Assembly (NCBI RefSeq): GCF_000972845.2
Contig: NC_040018.1
Span: 2,213,632-2,277,631, forward strand
Source: Larimichthys crocea
Lineage: Eukaryota > Chordata > Actinopteri > Sciaenidae
Length of the DNA: 64,000 bases
Reading direction: 5' to 3'
Below, one piece after another: positions 1-17,317 of this stretch (position 1 is the first letter of the stretch; each line of letters begins with the position of its first letter). The position numbers and the translations under genes were made by a program. The notes below the pieces were generated by a model that saw only the letters and a list, made by a program, of their open reading frames with translations, made no database searches and had not been told where the DNA came from.

Positions 1-547
1 GTCATTTCTGAACACTGTGAACGAGTTGGTCTTTAACTCAACCTCTAAATCTTCAAAAACTCATGAAAAGCAGACAAATAATTGTCGCTGCCGCTGTCCC
101 TGCAGCTTTTATTTATTTTATTTATCGCATTGATGTTCCCTTCTGTTCTATGATACGAGAGGCAGCTGAAAAAACAGCACTTAAAAGGGTTTTCCTGTCA
201 AGTTGTTGTTATGGTCTCAGTGCGGAATAAAGATGGCGATTCGTGATAATGCACAACACAAAGCAACAATATTTCAAAGGGATATTACGCAATCCAAAGA
301 CTCCTACAGCTAACTCCTACAGAGGTGTCTCTGCAACTCAAGTTTCACATTCTCAGCATAACTTCTCAAAACATAGCAACAGACTGACGTTAAACATTGA
401 TGCCAGGGGGAAAAAAAGTGACTTTGGATCCAAACTATGTGCCTGAGTGTTCACGCCTGTGTGCCTGTAATTACCACCGATGCAAGCTCACTGTCCTTTC
501 TGGGCTCATATTCCTGGATCAGCAGAGTCTGATTTTGTGTTTTTCAG
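1..547 (+). other. abhd2: abhd2 intron upstream of the first visible exon
   Basis: No coding similarity to the missing ABHD2 N terminus is visible here. The stretch ends in the pyrimidine tract and acceptor at 546-547, so it is read as the 3' part of an intron. Confidence 0.75.
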
Positions 548-723
548 GTACATTCCTCCCTTACTGTGGGGTAAGAGCGGTCACCTCCAGACAGCGCTGT
601 ACGGCAAACTCGGTCGGGTGAGTTCACCACACCCCAGCGGAGTGAGGAAGTACTTACCCATGCAGGATGGGGCCACTGCGACCTTTGACCTCTTTGAGCC
701 AATGGGGGACCATCGAACAGGAG
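548..723 (+). CDS. abhd2: abhd2 exon, residues YIPPLLWGKSGH onward
   Basis: Starts after a TTTTTCAG acceptor and completes a split Glu codon. It encodes the conserved YIPPLLWGKSGHLQTALYGK segment that opens the hydrolase domain, and ends in LFEPMGDHRTG before a GTGATA donor. Confidence 0.93.
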
Positions 724-3700
724 GTGATACACTTGACCTTCACCGACATTTTGTTTTTGTTGGTTGCCGCTAATTGTACAATACCAACTGATACGATACT
801 ACATATCGTACGATACGATATTATATATTTTGTAGTGCTTGTTGTAATTCAGTTTCTTTATATTGTAATTCTACTACTGATACTTTTCTCTAGTCTGTTC
901 ATGCGACACCTCGAGGAGGGATCCCTCCTCTGCTGATCTTCCTGAGGTTTCTCACATTTTGTTGTTCTTGTCCAGTTTAAGGGTCAGACGTAGAGGATGT
1001 TGCATGCTGTGCAGATTATAAAAGCCTCTGAGACTGCGGCTATGTACGCTCACAGCTACTTCATGGATACATCTACACTATCTAATGTGATCCAATATAA
1101 CAACTCAGCCATGTATTCTACTTTTATAGACATTACCATTGCAGGACTCCACCTCTTTATAAATGTGGGTCTTTGCAGCCTTATCATATACATAACTTGT
1201 AATAAACTTATACAGTTTCTATATTTCTGAACCCAGATGTTATGTGTAGGTGGTTCAGGTTTCAATCATCTCATTGTGATACATTTAATAGCAGCTCTCA
1301 GGAGTATTTGTAACAAATAGATTTTGGCTCTACCCTCAGAGCCTTCAGGGATTGAACCAAGAGGAGGAAAACCTTTGGGTCTTTGGGGATGTCTTAATGA
1401 AACACTTCTCTCAGGACGTCCTTTGAAAGATTACTCAGCTTTGGACATGAGCAGAAAATATAAGTGTGGTTTCCATTTTTTGGTCCACTTTTATCTGAAG
1501 TGATCAGGGCTCACTTGCTGCCCACTTTGAGTCCAGAAGTATCTCATTATAACTTTCCATCTCCCTCCAAGCTTTTCATGGCAGGACCTATTGTATTTCA
1601 TGATAGATTGTACAGGTCTATCTCATGAAGTGGCCGGTAAGTGTAGATAAACTTGACTGGAGATACATAACAAACAGACCGATAGAAGTAAATTCACTAG
1701 TAAAATAATGTCCAGCTTTAAATATCCGTCAGGTCTTGCAGTTCAGCTGTGATAATGCAGATAAAACAAGCCATTAATCTTGAAAAAAACATGTTTAGGA
1801 TGCTTTTCTGTGAGGGCCCATCATTCTTTGAATGCCTCAGCTGAACTCTGACCCTACTACCTCTTCAACTTTGATCTTGTGATTCTCTCAATAGGTTTCA
1901 GACTCACATGATTCCCAAAAAAGTACTATTTCCATTCTGTTTTGCGTAAGCTATATTTAACAAACTGCCTAATCCTTTATTTTGGATTAGCTGCAGCGCT
2001 TTGCCTCGCTCCTTTTTTTTAGAAATACACTGATGTGCTCTTTAGGACAGTGTCATACATCTTGCATATTTCTCACTGGCAAATCGTCTCTCCGATCCAT
2101 CTGCCTGTTTTCACCAGATGACATCACCATGGTGATATGCCCCGGTATTGGTAACCATAGTGAAAAGCATTACATCAGAACCTTTGTGGATCACGCCCAG
2201 AGGGACGGTTACCGATGCGCCGTGCTGAACCACCTAGGAGCTCTTCCCAACATCGAGCTGACCTCTCCACGCATGTTTACCTACGGTGAGACTGAGGAGC
2301 TGACTTCAGTTTTACTTTTACTACTGAGAGAATAAGTGATTCGATCTGATGACGAGTAATACTGCTATCATAATTTGTGCCTCTCTTACTCGTCAGAAGC
2401 AGTGAGTGCATCTGAAACATTACTTTTTTAAAAAATGATTCTTTGGTGGCACCTTGACCTCATTATTGTGTAATCTGTTATATAGTTGAAGGCATTCTAA
2501 AGTAATAATAATTTGCCGTTTCATCTTTTCAAGGTAAAAAAGGCCATTAAAGTTTCTTGAATTAGAGACATGATTTCTGACCTGAGCTTATTTAAAGGGT
2601 CTGATCGAGATACAAATTTAACACCCTGAGCTGAAGGCACCTTCAGCTGCAACTGCTGACCACAGAAAAACACTCTGTCCCTCCCTGATCGTTTCTTACC
2701 GTTTCCCCCGTACAGGGTGCACGTGGGAATTTGCATCCATGGTCGGCTACATTAAGCGGACGTATCCTCAGACCCAGCTGATCGTGGTGGGCTTCAGTCT
2801 GGGTGGAAACATTGTGTGCAAGTTCCTGGGGGAGAACAGGACGAACCAGGAGCGAGTGCTGTGTTGTGTCAGCGTCTGTCAGGGGTACAGTGCTCTCAGG
2901 TGGGTTGTTGTCTTCTCGTCCCTTAATTAAAATACATTGCATTATCAAAGTCTCTTTATAACACCGGCACTTGATGTGCACACAATTTCTAAATATAAAT
3001 GAAGCTCAGCATAATGCCACAAAATGATTAGTGCTTGCATAACTCATAATCACATGTTTAGTCTTGGGTCTTTTTAATCGTCCAGCGATTCATCTTACTC
3101 GATATATGACTTCTTTTTTTTTTTTTGCTGAAGTCAAACATTGAAGAGCTTTTTCAGCCACTTAGCTGTGTGGGTGGTTTGTATGTTTTTTATATTATGC
3201 ATCTGGAATGAACTGAACTGACTGTCCAGAATAACTCACTTTGTGGACTTACATTTGTGAATCACACCCGACGGACAAACAAATTACAACTGTGTTTTCA
3301 AACCACTAGTGCATGTTGGTGTTAGAGTCGACACTGCACTCTGTGTTCATGTCGGATTGAGCCACACCTTCTTATGTTTTTAAATGCAGCCGGCGTTGGT
3401 AGACAGGCTGCGTCTGTTAAAGTTTGTTGTGTTGGAGAGACCTTTTTAAATCTGTGTCCAAACCTAAACCGAGCCGAGAGCCGTAGCTTCCTCTTACCCA
3501 CAAATAAAATTATTCTTTTGATTATTTTTATAGTTTTATTTCACCCCAAAAGATGCTAAAAGACTAAATAACATTGTATCCAATGGTCAGTACTTGTTAA
3601 GTATCTTTTTGTTGGTGTGTTGGTTCAGCCTGTCTCTGTCAGTGAGCTGCATACTAATGCCTGACACCATTGCTGTCCTCCACACCAGCGTGGCTCTTTG

Positions 3701-6700
3701 TCCAGAGGATTACACAGGACATTTAGTGTGTTGTTTGGAATGTAGACGGGCTGCACAAAGCTGACTTCCTGTGTGTTTGTCTTTTATTTCTCAGAGCCCA
3801 GGAAACATTCCTACAGTGGGACCAGTTCAGGCGTTTCTATAACTTTCTCATGGCTGACAACATGAAGAAAATCATCCTCTCACACAGGTATCACATTTGA
3901 TCCTGCACGTTTCCGTAAAGTTTTTCATTATGTTCTCAACTCATGTCATCTATTTTTATTAGATAGCTGTCTAATTTCACATGTTCCCTAAACATACACA
4001 TAAACTATGGCTCTCAGCAAAGAGGTTTTCATTTTGATCACACTTATTTTGAGATTGTTTTGGACTGTAAAGGGAGATCACAGTTACATCAAAGGTCTGT
4101 GCAGGTTGAGGCAAAAACTTTTAATCTGCATTAAGTATTAGTAGTAATGTAGCTTAAGTTTAGCAGGCCAAGTTACACTTCAAAGTAAAAAAAAAAAGAT
4201 CAAATACCAGAATAATGAAAAGTATTATTCTCCGAACATATTGAGATTAAATGTTACATCTTAAACTCTTTTTACTTTGCCTCTTTTAGTTATTAACAGT
4301 GAATCGAGTTATTATTATTGTGTTGCATTATTTGTTGCTGTTAGTCGGAGGATATTGCAATGTTTTCTCAGTCAAGGGATCCAAATAAAATAAAAAAAGT
4401 TAAACCAGGGGTGCTCTTTGGTGGATTGGCCTACCCTGCCCACTGGACTTTGTGTGAAAATTGCAGAGAAGTCATTCATTTTTTTTAGTACTTGACCTAA
4501 AAAGTAAAATACTTTATTATTCAGTGCCATACATTCAGGGCCAAACATTTTGTCTGTAAGTTGTAAAGCACATGTAATGGCAGTAGACTGACTGAATGTG
4601 AAAAAACTGAGACATATTCATCATTGATTTCCGCATGTTTTATGAATAATTCTCATGTTTATCTGTTTGTGTGTGTGTATGTATCTTTTTTTTTTTTTAC
4701 ATATGACAGGCACAGTCTGTTTGGGGGAAGCTCAGTTAAAATGATAGATGCAGATCTCAGTCGGCTGTACACAGCGACGTCTCTCATGCAGATCGACGAT
4801 AACATCATGAGGTATGTGGAGGGACGAGTCAAAGTAAAATTAGTGAAAGTCACAGCTCTCAGTGTTGTTGATGTAGTAGTAGATTGTCCTTATCTTTCTT
4901 GTAATGTTTATTAATTTGTCGCTTTATGGGAATGTGAAAGATCTGATGTTTTTGTAAAGTGGAATAATTTAATGACGCTTCCTCTTTTTGGGTTTCAACA
5001 GAAAATTCCACGGCCACAGCTCTCTCAAAGAGTACTACGAGAAAGAGAGTTGTGTACATTATATTCACAATGTAAGAACTGCTTTCGACACACACACCTC
5101 ACGTCACTTTGTTATGTTTGATCTGTTTGAATATTTGTTTTAATTTATGGATTTTTTTTATTGTTTGTTTTTCCAGGTACAGGTGCCACTGCTGCTAGTG
5201 AACTCTGCAGATGATCCTCTGGTTCACGACTCACTGCTCACCATCCCTCGCACACTAGCAGGTAACTGATAGCATGTCTAGGAGCCAAGATGTGTCTAAG
5301 CTTATTTGTTCTCTGGATCACTGTAGTTTTTGTCCTTGGTGGCAGGATTCAGAAAAAGAGGCTGAGTTAGGCTTGAATATTTTCTGTTGACCGTCTCGTC
5401 TGGTTTCATTGCGTTATGCCAAGTTAAGTTGTGTTTGTTATTCTTTCTTTTAATTAAAAACCATAAAATGCACCTGACATGACTGTGGAATCTTTGGGGA
5501 TTGAACGAGTCGCAGTAAGAACCTGCTTAGCCTCTTAACGGCTTTTTTAAAAATGAATAGTGGTCGCGACAGCCATGACTGTCTTCACAACAGCAGCAGA
5601 AAATGGAGGAAAACAAGGGAGAAAATGCTTGAGAGCTGCAGATCAGAGTTCTTCTACAAAGTAATACTTATATAGTAGTACATGTAATCATGAATAATCA
5701 GATTTGGACAACACTCAAACTAAATATTTATTACTGCAAAAATAAATGCAGCTTTGTACTTTTTGTCAAGTAGTATCTGCAGACGAACCGTGGCACATAT
5801 TTACAGTTGATCCTCTAATAAGTCATCGGCTTTTTTAATACAGCAGGTTTGTTCTGTCTGACTAATAGCTGCAGTTGACACCCCCACAGTCAGTTCTTGA
5901 AAAACATATCTGCAGTCTCTAAAGGCCTTGTGATGAGTTGGCCGTGCACCCTGACCAGGACAGGGTGTGGCACAGCAGCTGTCGCTCTATCTTTGTGATG
6001 TGTTTACAGGTTCACAGTGTTAAAGATTTTATTCCAGAGAGTCTGAGAGTCATTTCACAAATAAGGAGAGGCGATCTACTATTTGACTGCTTCCACATGT
6101 CGCACTGTTTATCTTTCCTTCTCCTCCTCCTCGGCCTGGGCTATATTTAAACTTACTGACCACTTTTTTGGAAAAGGAAAAACCCTCATGTAAGAGTACG
6201 TGTGTGTGTGGGTGGATGAGTCCTGGCTGGAAGTACATACATGTGTCTCTGGAGAGAAACACTTACTGAAAAGAGGATCAGCTGCCCCTTTGCCCTAAAA
6301 TGTGATACAGTGAGTCAGACACGCAACTTCCAGGAGGGGACCGGACAAAAATACACTCACTATACTGACGTGGTGATGTAATTAGATTAGATTAGAAACA
6401 TTTGATAAGAAGACTGTAGTTAAGCCAGTTATGTGGAAGTTTATCGTTGACCTGTGTTCATAGGTTATCATTTGTTTATTGCATTAGTGCACTGAATGTG
6501 GCTTTGTTCAACAAGTGTGACTTCTGCACTGAGAAAACAGGTTTTATGAAGACAAAGAAAACAAAGAAAAGCTTCAAACAGTAATTTATTGTCATATCAC
6601 GGTCAATGTAAGTGTGTGTGTGTGTGTTTGAATGCCTTTTTTTTAGTACGAGCCGTTCTCCACAATGCCCCTGCTCCCACCTGTCACTCAGACGGTGGCT

Positions 6701-6862
6701 CTGTGTCTACGCGAGCTCTGCGTTATCCCAGCGCAGCTTTGCAGCTGTCAGGAATAGCGCACAGTGGTGAAAGCCCTGTGGGATCTTAATCACTAGTCAA
6801 CCGCATAAGGCTCACCCACTAACCCAGATAAGAGCAGGAGAATAAATCCTTTTTCAGAGAGT

Positions 6863-6897
<35 letters not shown>

Positions 6898-7906
6898 TGC
6901 AGCACTCTACATAGGTTCATACGGCAATCAGGAAGAGATTGATGGTCTGTCTGCAGAGGGTGGAGACGACGTGCTTTTAGTATGAATGGATTTGCTACAT
7001 CTAGACTGTAGAAAAACACAAATGTAGCGACGAGAGTCAACACCCTTCTGTCTCTACAGGAGAGTTTTGAAACCTGGTGTGTGGGTGTGTAGCACTCAAT
7101 CCTGTCTTGTCAGTTGTTAATGTTTGCGTGGCCAAATGTCTGTAGACACCTGAACCTCACGCCCATACGATCGTTGGAACATTTCCTGCACAAACACAGA
7201 GCATTAACCTTTTATGCCCGACGGGAGTGCCAGCAATCTCATTTGCAAGTCTATTTTTAAACGTGCATACATATTATTAAAATTTGGGTTGTAACAGTGA
7301 AATCCTCCAAAACATTGCATGTAAAAAAATATAAAGATATGCTCTGGTGGACTTGTTTTATGGTCACAAAGGGTTAATGCACTGCTACAGCAGCCTCCGC
7401 TTTCTCGGGAGGAGCAGCCCTAATGCTGGTCGATCAGTCTGCACTTCATGTTTGATGGGGTTGAGTTCAGGGCTCTGTGCAGGCTCAGTGTCTGAGAACT
7501 ACATCAGCCCGTTTATTGATTGTGCTCGCTGCCTAGTTGACTCGCGCTGTTATCTGTTTGACCATGCAAACACACCCTCACTATCTGTAACAGGCATAAA
7601 ATAATCTAGCCCATATTTAGACATGTTGGCTTTCAGATACTGATGAGTACACGCTGTGCAGAAGTCTAATTACCGTGTGATGTGTCGCCCCTTTCAGCAA
7701 AGAAGTCGAATGTGATCTTCTCCCTGACGCTACACGGAGGCCACCTGGGCTTCTTCGAGGGTGCGGTGCTCTTCCCTCAGCCCCTCACCTGGATGGACAA
7801 AGTGATTGTGGGTTACGCCAACGCCATGTGCCAGTGGGAGAAACAGAAACCGCCGTGCCAAAGCGCACACCTGAGTGAGAGCTCCTGCACAAAGGAAAAA
7901 GCGTAA
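548..7906 (+). CDS. abhd2: abhd2, monoacylglycerol lipase ABHD2 (5'-partial, eight coding exons)
   Basis: ABHD2 is a membrane-anchored serine hydrolase of the alpha/beta-hydrolase fold. In mammals it hydrolyses monoacylglycerols such as 2-arachidonoylglycerol and is linked to progesterone signalling in sperm (family knowledge). Eight exons join in phase into 361 residues, close to human ABHD2 from about Tyr66 to its end. The nucleophile elbow GFSLGG, the acid motif SADDPLVH and the terminal HGGHLGF histidine motif are all intact, so the Ser-Asp-His triad is present. The exon with the N-terminal membrane anchor is not in the window and should lie to the left. All introns are GT-AG. The C-terminal tail after CQWEKQK differs from human, as is usual for this region. 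Fish often carry two abhd2 copies, and I cannot say which one this is. Confidence 0.95.
2118..2285 (+). CDS. abhd2: abhd2 exon, DDITMVICPGIGNHSE segment
   Basis: Carries the oxyanion-side strand VICPGIGNHSEKHYIRT and AVLNHLGALPNIELTSPRMF, nearly identical to human. It splits a Gly codon at the donor (TACG/GTGAG). Confidence 0.94.
2716..2899 (+). CDS. abhd2: abhd2 exon with nucleophile GFSLGG
   Basis: Contains VVGFSLGGNIVCKFLGE, the G-x-S-x-G elbow whose serine corresponds to human Ser207, followed by VLCCVSVCQGYSALR. Flanked by a TACAG acceptor and a GTGGGT donor. Confidence 0.95.
3795..3887 (+). CDS. abhd2: abhd2 exon, AQETFLQWDQFRRFYNF segment
   Basis: Encodes RAQETFLQWDQFRRFYNFLM and MKKIILSH. 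In-phase between a TCTCAG acceptor and a GTATCA donor. It belongs to the lid region of the hydrolase. Confidence 0.93.
4710..4811 (+). CDS. abhd2: abhd2 exon, DLSRLYTATSLMQIDDNIMR segment
   Basis: The block DLSRLYTATSLMQIDDN is essentially identical to human ABHD2. The preceding stretch, HSLFGGSSVKMIDA, is about three residues shorter than in human and divergent, which suggests a variable surface loop. Confidence 0.93.
5002..5071 (+). CDS. abhd2: abhd2 exon, KFHGHSSLKEYYEKESC segment
   Basis: Short exon encoding KFHGHSSLKEYYEKESCVHYIHN. It ends on a codon boundary before GTAAGA. Confidence 0.92.
5177..5261 (+). CDS. abhd2: abhd2 exon with catalytic Asp (SADDPLVH)
   Basis: Encodes VQVPLLLVNSADDPLVHDSL. 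The Asp of the DDPLVH motif aligns with human Asp345, the acid of the triad. A 2.4-kb intron follows. Confidence 0.93.
6864..6895. repeat. (CT)n microsatellite, abhd2 last intron
   Basis: About 32 bases of CT repeats within the 2.4-kb last intron, which otherwise shows no feature. Confidence 0.95.
7698..7906 (+). CDS. abhd2: abhd2 terminal coding exon with catalytic His
   Basis: Encodes KKSNVIFSLTLHGGHLGFFE, in which the His of HLGF corresponds to human His376. It continues through PLTWMDKVIVGYANAMCQWE to a TAA stop at 7904-7906. Confidence 0.94.
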
Positions 7907-10900
7907 ACGTTTTGACCTCTGTATCCATCTCACTCCCCCCCCCTCCTCTAACCTTTCACCTGACCACACCAGTCCAAGCACTGAGGAGACACCTGAACTA
8001 AACCTTAAACTGCTCTCTCTTCTTTGCCTTCTCCTCTGGTGCTACTCGCCACTCCTCACCCAGACCCCCCCCGTTCACACACATCTCCACGCCTTCACCG
8101 CCCCCTCCCCTTTGTAATCACGGTATGTGAAGGAACAAAAACAACTAACTGCCTTTGTGCTCTTTTCCGTTCGCGAAGACTTTGAATTCAGAGCAGGAAC
8201 ATTTTGTTTCTCTTCATGTACACAGCGACAATGATCCTTTGGCTTCGCGGAGGCGTCGACGAAATATGCCGAGACATCGAAGTCGGAGCTGGCGTGAGAG
8301 CACCACTTTAGAGTAGCCCAGTGAAAAACAAGAGCACACAAGAAGCCTCCAGTTACTGTAAACAAAGGACCGTGCTGCAGTCAGTGCCCGTTTACGGCAC
8401 CTGTAAAGAAGCTCACTGCTTATCACCGCCAAGGCCCTATAGCCTAGTCTGCTGTTTTAACCAACACAGCATCTTTGTAGTATGTATGTAACTCACAAAT
8501 GTAGTGTCTGTATGAGTCTGTGTGTGCCTGAGAGTTAAAGACCCGTGACGGAGCATGTGATCTTTGTGTTTGGTAGGAGCGATCCATATTCTCTGTTCAT
8601 GGCCCTTTATGATGTTTGTTCTTTTTTGGGTGAAGTGTTGCTCTGTTGTTTGTAGAAAATGTACAGTAGAAAATTTAAGTATTACGGTGGGATTTTACAC
8701 GTTATTTCCAGCTCATGACATCCCTCTGGCACTTGAGATGAAAGTGTTCAGTGCTTACAAGAGATGACCGGGGATCAACCCCAGAGGGGATCCATGCACA
8801 TTCCCACAGTCGCATTTTATCACTTTGATTCAGTGCACTTTACATCCTGTATGACACAATCTTTTTATTTTATTTTCCATCGTTTGTCGAGGCGCAGGTA
8901 TGGAGGTTATTGGTTGGTTTAGCTCTCCTTGTGACCGAGAGGAAGAACTGGAAGGGAGCGAGGATGATAACGAAAAAGTTAGATGACTCCCTGTGTTGTC
9001 TTCTGTCTTTGAGCCCTCTTACTCTGTCATCAGCCTTTGATCAGCTGCAGGTCCAGCCAAGACTCCTGATTATCCTTCTCTTACCGCTCAGACACGGACC
9101 TGCCACTACCTACTGTACGTAGAGCTGTAAACAACCAATCTGGTGCAAACATGTTAAATTTTTCCAGCACGTGATCCTGTGGTGTCGGATCTAGAAAATT
9201 CAGCCGCCACTCTGGTGGTAAAGTTCAGCAGCTGCTTTATAATCTGAGCTGTGAGGTGTGATGAGTAGGAGGGCAGAGGATACCAACTCTAAACCAAAAG
9301 TTTTATTTTAGTGTATTATTTGTAAAATACTGGTGATTGTTCTATCGTATAATCAGATGGAGAAGAGGCAGATTTTAATGCGAGGGGATATTTTTTGGTT
9401 TTGGCATTGAAAGGCCTTTCTTCATTTTCTTGACTGGTTTGAGCGTTAGCAGGGCTGGACTTGTCTTGATGAAATCATACTGCAATAATGGGACCTGTGG
9501 ACTTTTCAAAAACCTGAATCTAATTGAGAACTTTGTTTGCGAACCTCGTCGTAAGGGCTTAGGAAGCTTCTTCCAGTCCAGCCAAGTTATCTGTCGTCTA
9601 AAACCTGCTACTGAACACTGTGATGAGACAGACGGATGTTTGAAACCATGACAACAACTCTTTGTGTGAGGCTGTTTAAGCCTAGGTGTGTGTGTGTTAT
9701 CAGCCTTGGGTTTGATAGTATTTGCATGTAGTAAAGTCTATTTAAGTTGCAGGAAGGTCGGCAACCGCACCAACAATCGAGGCTGAACATCATTTTTTTT
9801 GTTTACACTCAGAGATGCCACTGATTGCATAAAAAACACGAGGAACGTCATGTCCGTTCTGAAACAGTTTTGGTCAATACTACTGTAAAAGTAATTCTCG
9901 TCACTACTGAAATCAGCTCAACAGTTCATGAATGTGTTGTCTTCAATTTAACCTCCTGTTGTTGGAGGTTATTCTGTGCAAATACTATAAAACCCAGGTA
10001 TTAATCTCACCAACGCTCTGTGGGGTTATGTCACAAAAAAGGGACTCATTGATCTCAACTCAGGGTATCTGCCAGTATCAGTCACCGATACGATACCAGT
10101 GCCCTCCTTCGTCCCACACTGAACATCCTCATTGTGTGAAACTAATTTTTATGTACTGTAAGTTAAAGTGAGACTGTGGCAGTAAGTCAGCAGCCCGCCA
10201 TGACTGAATTCATCAAACCTAACACAAGTTTTACGATGGTGAAACTTTATTTAACGCGGATCAGTGGCCGATATCTGATCCAGTTAGCGTTTGGATTGGC
10301 GTCTGCTTCTTAAAGACTTTTCATCCTGCAGTGCTCAAACCACAAATCACCGTTGCCATCTGTCGTCAGCGAGACCAAACTACAACTGCCAGTCATTCAT
10401 GGCAAACGTCTCACCTCTCATTTGACCTGCAGAGAGATCATAATACGGTTCATGGTTCACTCTGTCCACAGCTCTCATTTCAACACAATCAGGTGTGGTT
10501 TGAATTTATTCGGGGCTCGTAGGAAATCAGACGAATCTCGACGACGACACCAGCACAAACCCGGTTTCTGCAGTCAGAGCCATTAGTGTTCTTTTCAAGA
10601 GTTTTGCCTCCCCACAACTTTGCACAAAAAAATGCAGGTTTGGATGTATTATTTGGATGTAATTTTTTTCTATTCAATTATTTTGGGTATATAAATATTT
10701 TTTTTTTTTTGTATTTTGTATTGTTAATATGACTTCTTGTGTTATTTAATATATCAGGGTGTGAGTGTTGATGAGCACGCGTATACTGGTGCCATAAATC
10801 ACCACCTCTGGTTGACAAAAACCAAAACTTATTCACTTTAACAATGGAAAAAGATAAAATATATAAAGATAAAGTGTATAATCAAATATTTGAGGGAACA

Positions 10901-11485
10901 GATGTGGAAAATAAAAGGCAATAACCAACCTGGAGGGATTCTCTTGTCATTTAAATGTGACAGGAAGTAGTGTCAACGTACATTAGACCAAAACAGTGCA
11001 TATGCGTTAAGATTTTCTCACTTAGTGTGGGATCGGAAATGTTGTTTTACTGTGTTGATATGAGAACATGCTCCGCTGTATTTATCCTAACCCCAGTGAT
11101 CGAAGCATCTTTTTATCTGTCAAGATTGTGGGCTCGTGTTTAATTGCTTGGTAACCAGAAAAATTCAAATATAAATAATAAAAAAAATCACCTTTAATTT
11201 GTAATCAGCCCAAACAAAGTGGATGGCAGCCCACAATGTGTCATTATACAGCTTTAATTTTGATCCTGAAAAACGGTCGGTGGCGACGATGAGTAGAAAG
11301 GGGGCCACACATAGTCACACAACATGATGTACTCTGATGATGAACACTGGGTGTTTTTTTTATTTTGTTTTATTTTATTTTATTTTATTTTATTTTGTTG
11401 AAGAAAACCAGTGGTGTGTGTGATCTAATTATGTGAGGAAATATGGTTATTGTGTTCCAAAATAAATTATTTTCTCAAAAGAAAA
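7907..11485 (+). other. abhd2: abhd2 3' UTR (inferred extent)
   Basis: Non-coding sequence follows the stop codon. ABHD2 transcripts in vertebrates have long 3' UTRs. A good AATAAA lies at 11461-11466, right after a TTTTA pentanucleotide run, and is the most likely distal polyadenylation signal. The end point is inferred. Small open frames in this stretch show no family resemblance. Confidence 0.45.
11358..11396. repeat. (TTTTA)n run
   Basis: About seven TTTTA units, some 65 bases before the inferred abhd2 polyadenylation signal. Confidence 0.9.
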
Positions 11486-12788
11486 ACGGTTTCCTTTTCT
11501 CTCTTTACTCGTAAGCACCAATGTAAAAGAAGAAGCTTCACCATTAAGGTTTTATTCAGATGAACAATATGTAAAATGGTTACTGTATTAAATCATAACC
11601 AGGAATCATGCTAAAGTAGCTAAAGTACAACAATACTTTAGTCTGGTGTGTTTCTTCTTTTGAAATTTGCCCATGTCAGAGTCATGGAAACAAGTAAATG
11701 ATGTGGATCAACCGACCTGAAAAGCTCCATGAGCATGAATGTGGTAAATTATGTGTAAATATTAGATTAGGAAGATGAAGACAGACAGAGCCTGGGATGG
11801 TGACAAACTTGGCAGTGAGATTCGAGGACAGGATTTGCGGGACATGGACCTTTTTCAATTATGATACAGTTGAGCCCCCTTGTGGCGTTCACATTGTAAG
11901 TTATTACATGACGTGACGTAACAGCCTCCACTCTGTGAGAATACAGTTGAACTACCTTCAGGTGGACTGTCCCCACTTGTATTTTTTCTGTCTTAATATG
12001 TGGGATTTGGGTATAACATTTCTGATTATGTTTTTATTAGTGTATAATCACTTAAAAATAACAGTCCTTTTCTACAGAGGTGAGCAGTAATCTGCAACCT
12101 CAGTGCTATATATCACTAAATCCTACACACTGCACACCTAGAAGTATGTTTTGTTTTTTGTTTTTTAAATGTGATATACTGACATGACAAACTGAAAACT
12201 GGCTCACGTTCACAGTGCAGATGTACGGAGGAACTTTAGAGAAAACGCTGTTTCAGTTAGTTAAATCGTAGGTGATATTAAGATGAAGAGGCCTGACCAG
12301 GACCAAGTGTATAAATAAATGTACCCTAATGCTGTACATGAATACAATTTTGTAGGTACCGTACTTTACTTGATTAATTCAGTTTTATTTCATTACATTT
12401 CAGAGGGGAACTTCAGTTAACAAATTTAGTTTACAGATTGTAACCAACCAATAAAATACATTATAGATAAATCAACAAAAAAGCAGCCTTTACCAGCTGC
12501 TACATTAAAGTTGCACCTACATTAATCTATCAAAGATCATAGTATCATTTTGATGGTAATATTATGTAAATTTTGAATGTATGACTTTTGCTTGTAACAG
12601 AGTATTTCTACACTGTGGTATTGCAACTTTTATTAAATTAAATAATGTCAATACCTTCATAATCTTCTTTATGAAACAGAATTAGCTCATAATAAACCTG
12701 ATTTTATAAAGTTTACTTATAAATCAGATTAGGTGAAGACAAATCATATAAAATCTCAGACACATACACACACACACAAAAAAATCTA
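11486..12788. other. intergenic spacer between convergent abhd2 and rlbp1
   Basis: About 1.3 kb of AT-rich sequence between the two 3' ends. Apart from a TTAA-family transposon remnant near 12.03-12.14 kb I see no gene or RNA signal. Confidence 0.5.
12030..12138 (+). mobile_element. TTAA MITE fragment, copy A
   Basis: Right-hand remnant: TTAGTGTATAATCACTTAAA, AGCAGTAATCTGCAACCTCA and CTAAATCCTACACACTGCAC match the 3' third of the family. Confidence 0.55.
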
Positions 12789-12789
12789 T

Positions 12790-13389
12790 TTATTTGAAAA
12801 TATCTCAGTCCAGTGCAAATTGCAGAATGGATCTTTGTGGTATACATCAGGCATCCGAGTGTCACAACTCAAACAAGGCTGTTGAGACAGTTTTCATCGC
12901 ACTGCATCAGGGAATCCCGCTCCTAAAACAATAATCAAATGCAGGCTAATCCACCATCAGCTTCCCTCTTAATATCTTTCTAAAATTCACACCCCGAGAC
13001 TGATAAACTTCTGTACTCATTCGTCTGACAGGATTGGAGGCACAAAGCTGTTGTGAAAGTCAACCTTAAGGCGAGGAACTCCAAACTCTCTAGATGTGAG
13101 CTGCACCGTCACATCACGACCTCCCTCATTTTCCCGCTCTGCACACAAAGTAACAAGGAATCAGTGCTGTAAAAGAACAAACGATAACCATCTAAACATC
13201 CTTTTTCTTTCCCATTTATATCTCCATATATATATCAAACCACACCCTGCTCCTAACACTACATACTTCTTTTTCACTCTGCCTGAATAATAATAATAAT
13301 AAAAATGTCAACCTAGCTTCAAAACAGACCACATATCTGAGGCATTTAGGGTGAAGGACACTATGACTCCTGGGTTTTGGACTGTTCTT
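12790..13389 (-). other. rlbp1: rlbp1 3' UTR (inferred) with polyadenylation signal
   Basis: About 600 bases of non-coding sequence follow the stop on the minus strand and reach an AATAAA at 12795-12790. It contains a small AAT repeat at 13288-13302. No other gene is visible. Confidence 0.5.

Positions 13390-17317
<3,928 letters not shown>

Noticed and set aside
7875..8117. 80-codon open frame after the abhd2 stop
   Set aside because: Pro/Ser/Thr/Leu-rich frame in CT-rich 3' UTR, with no family resemblance or splice support.
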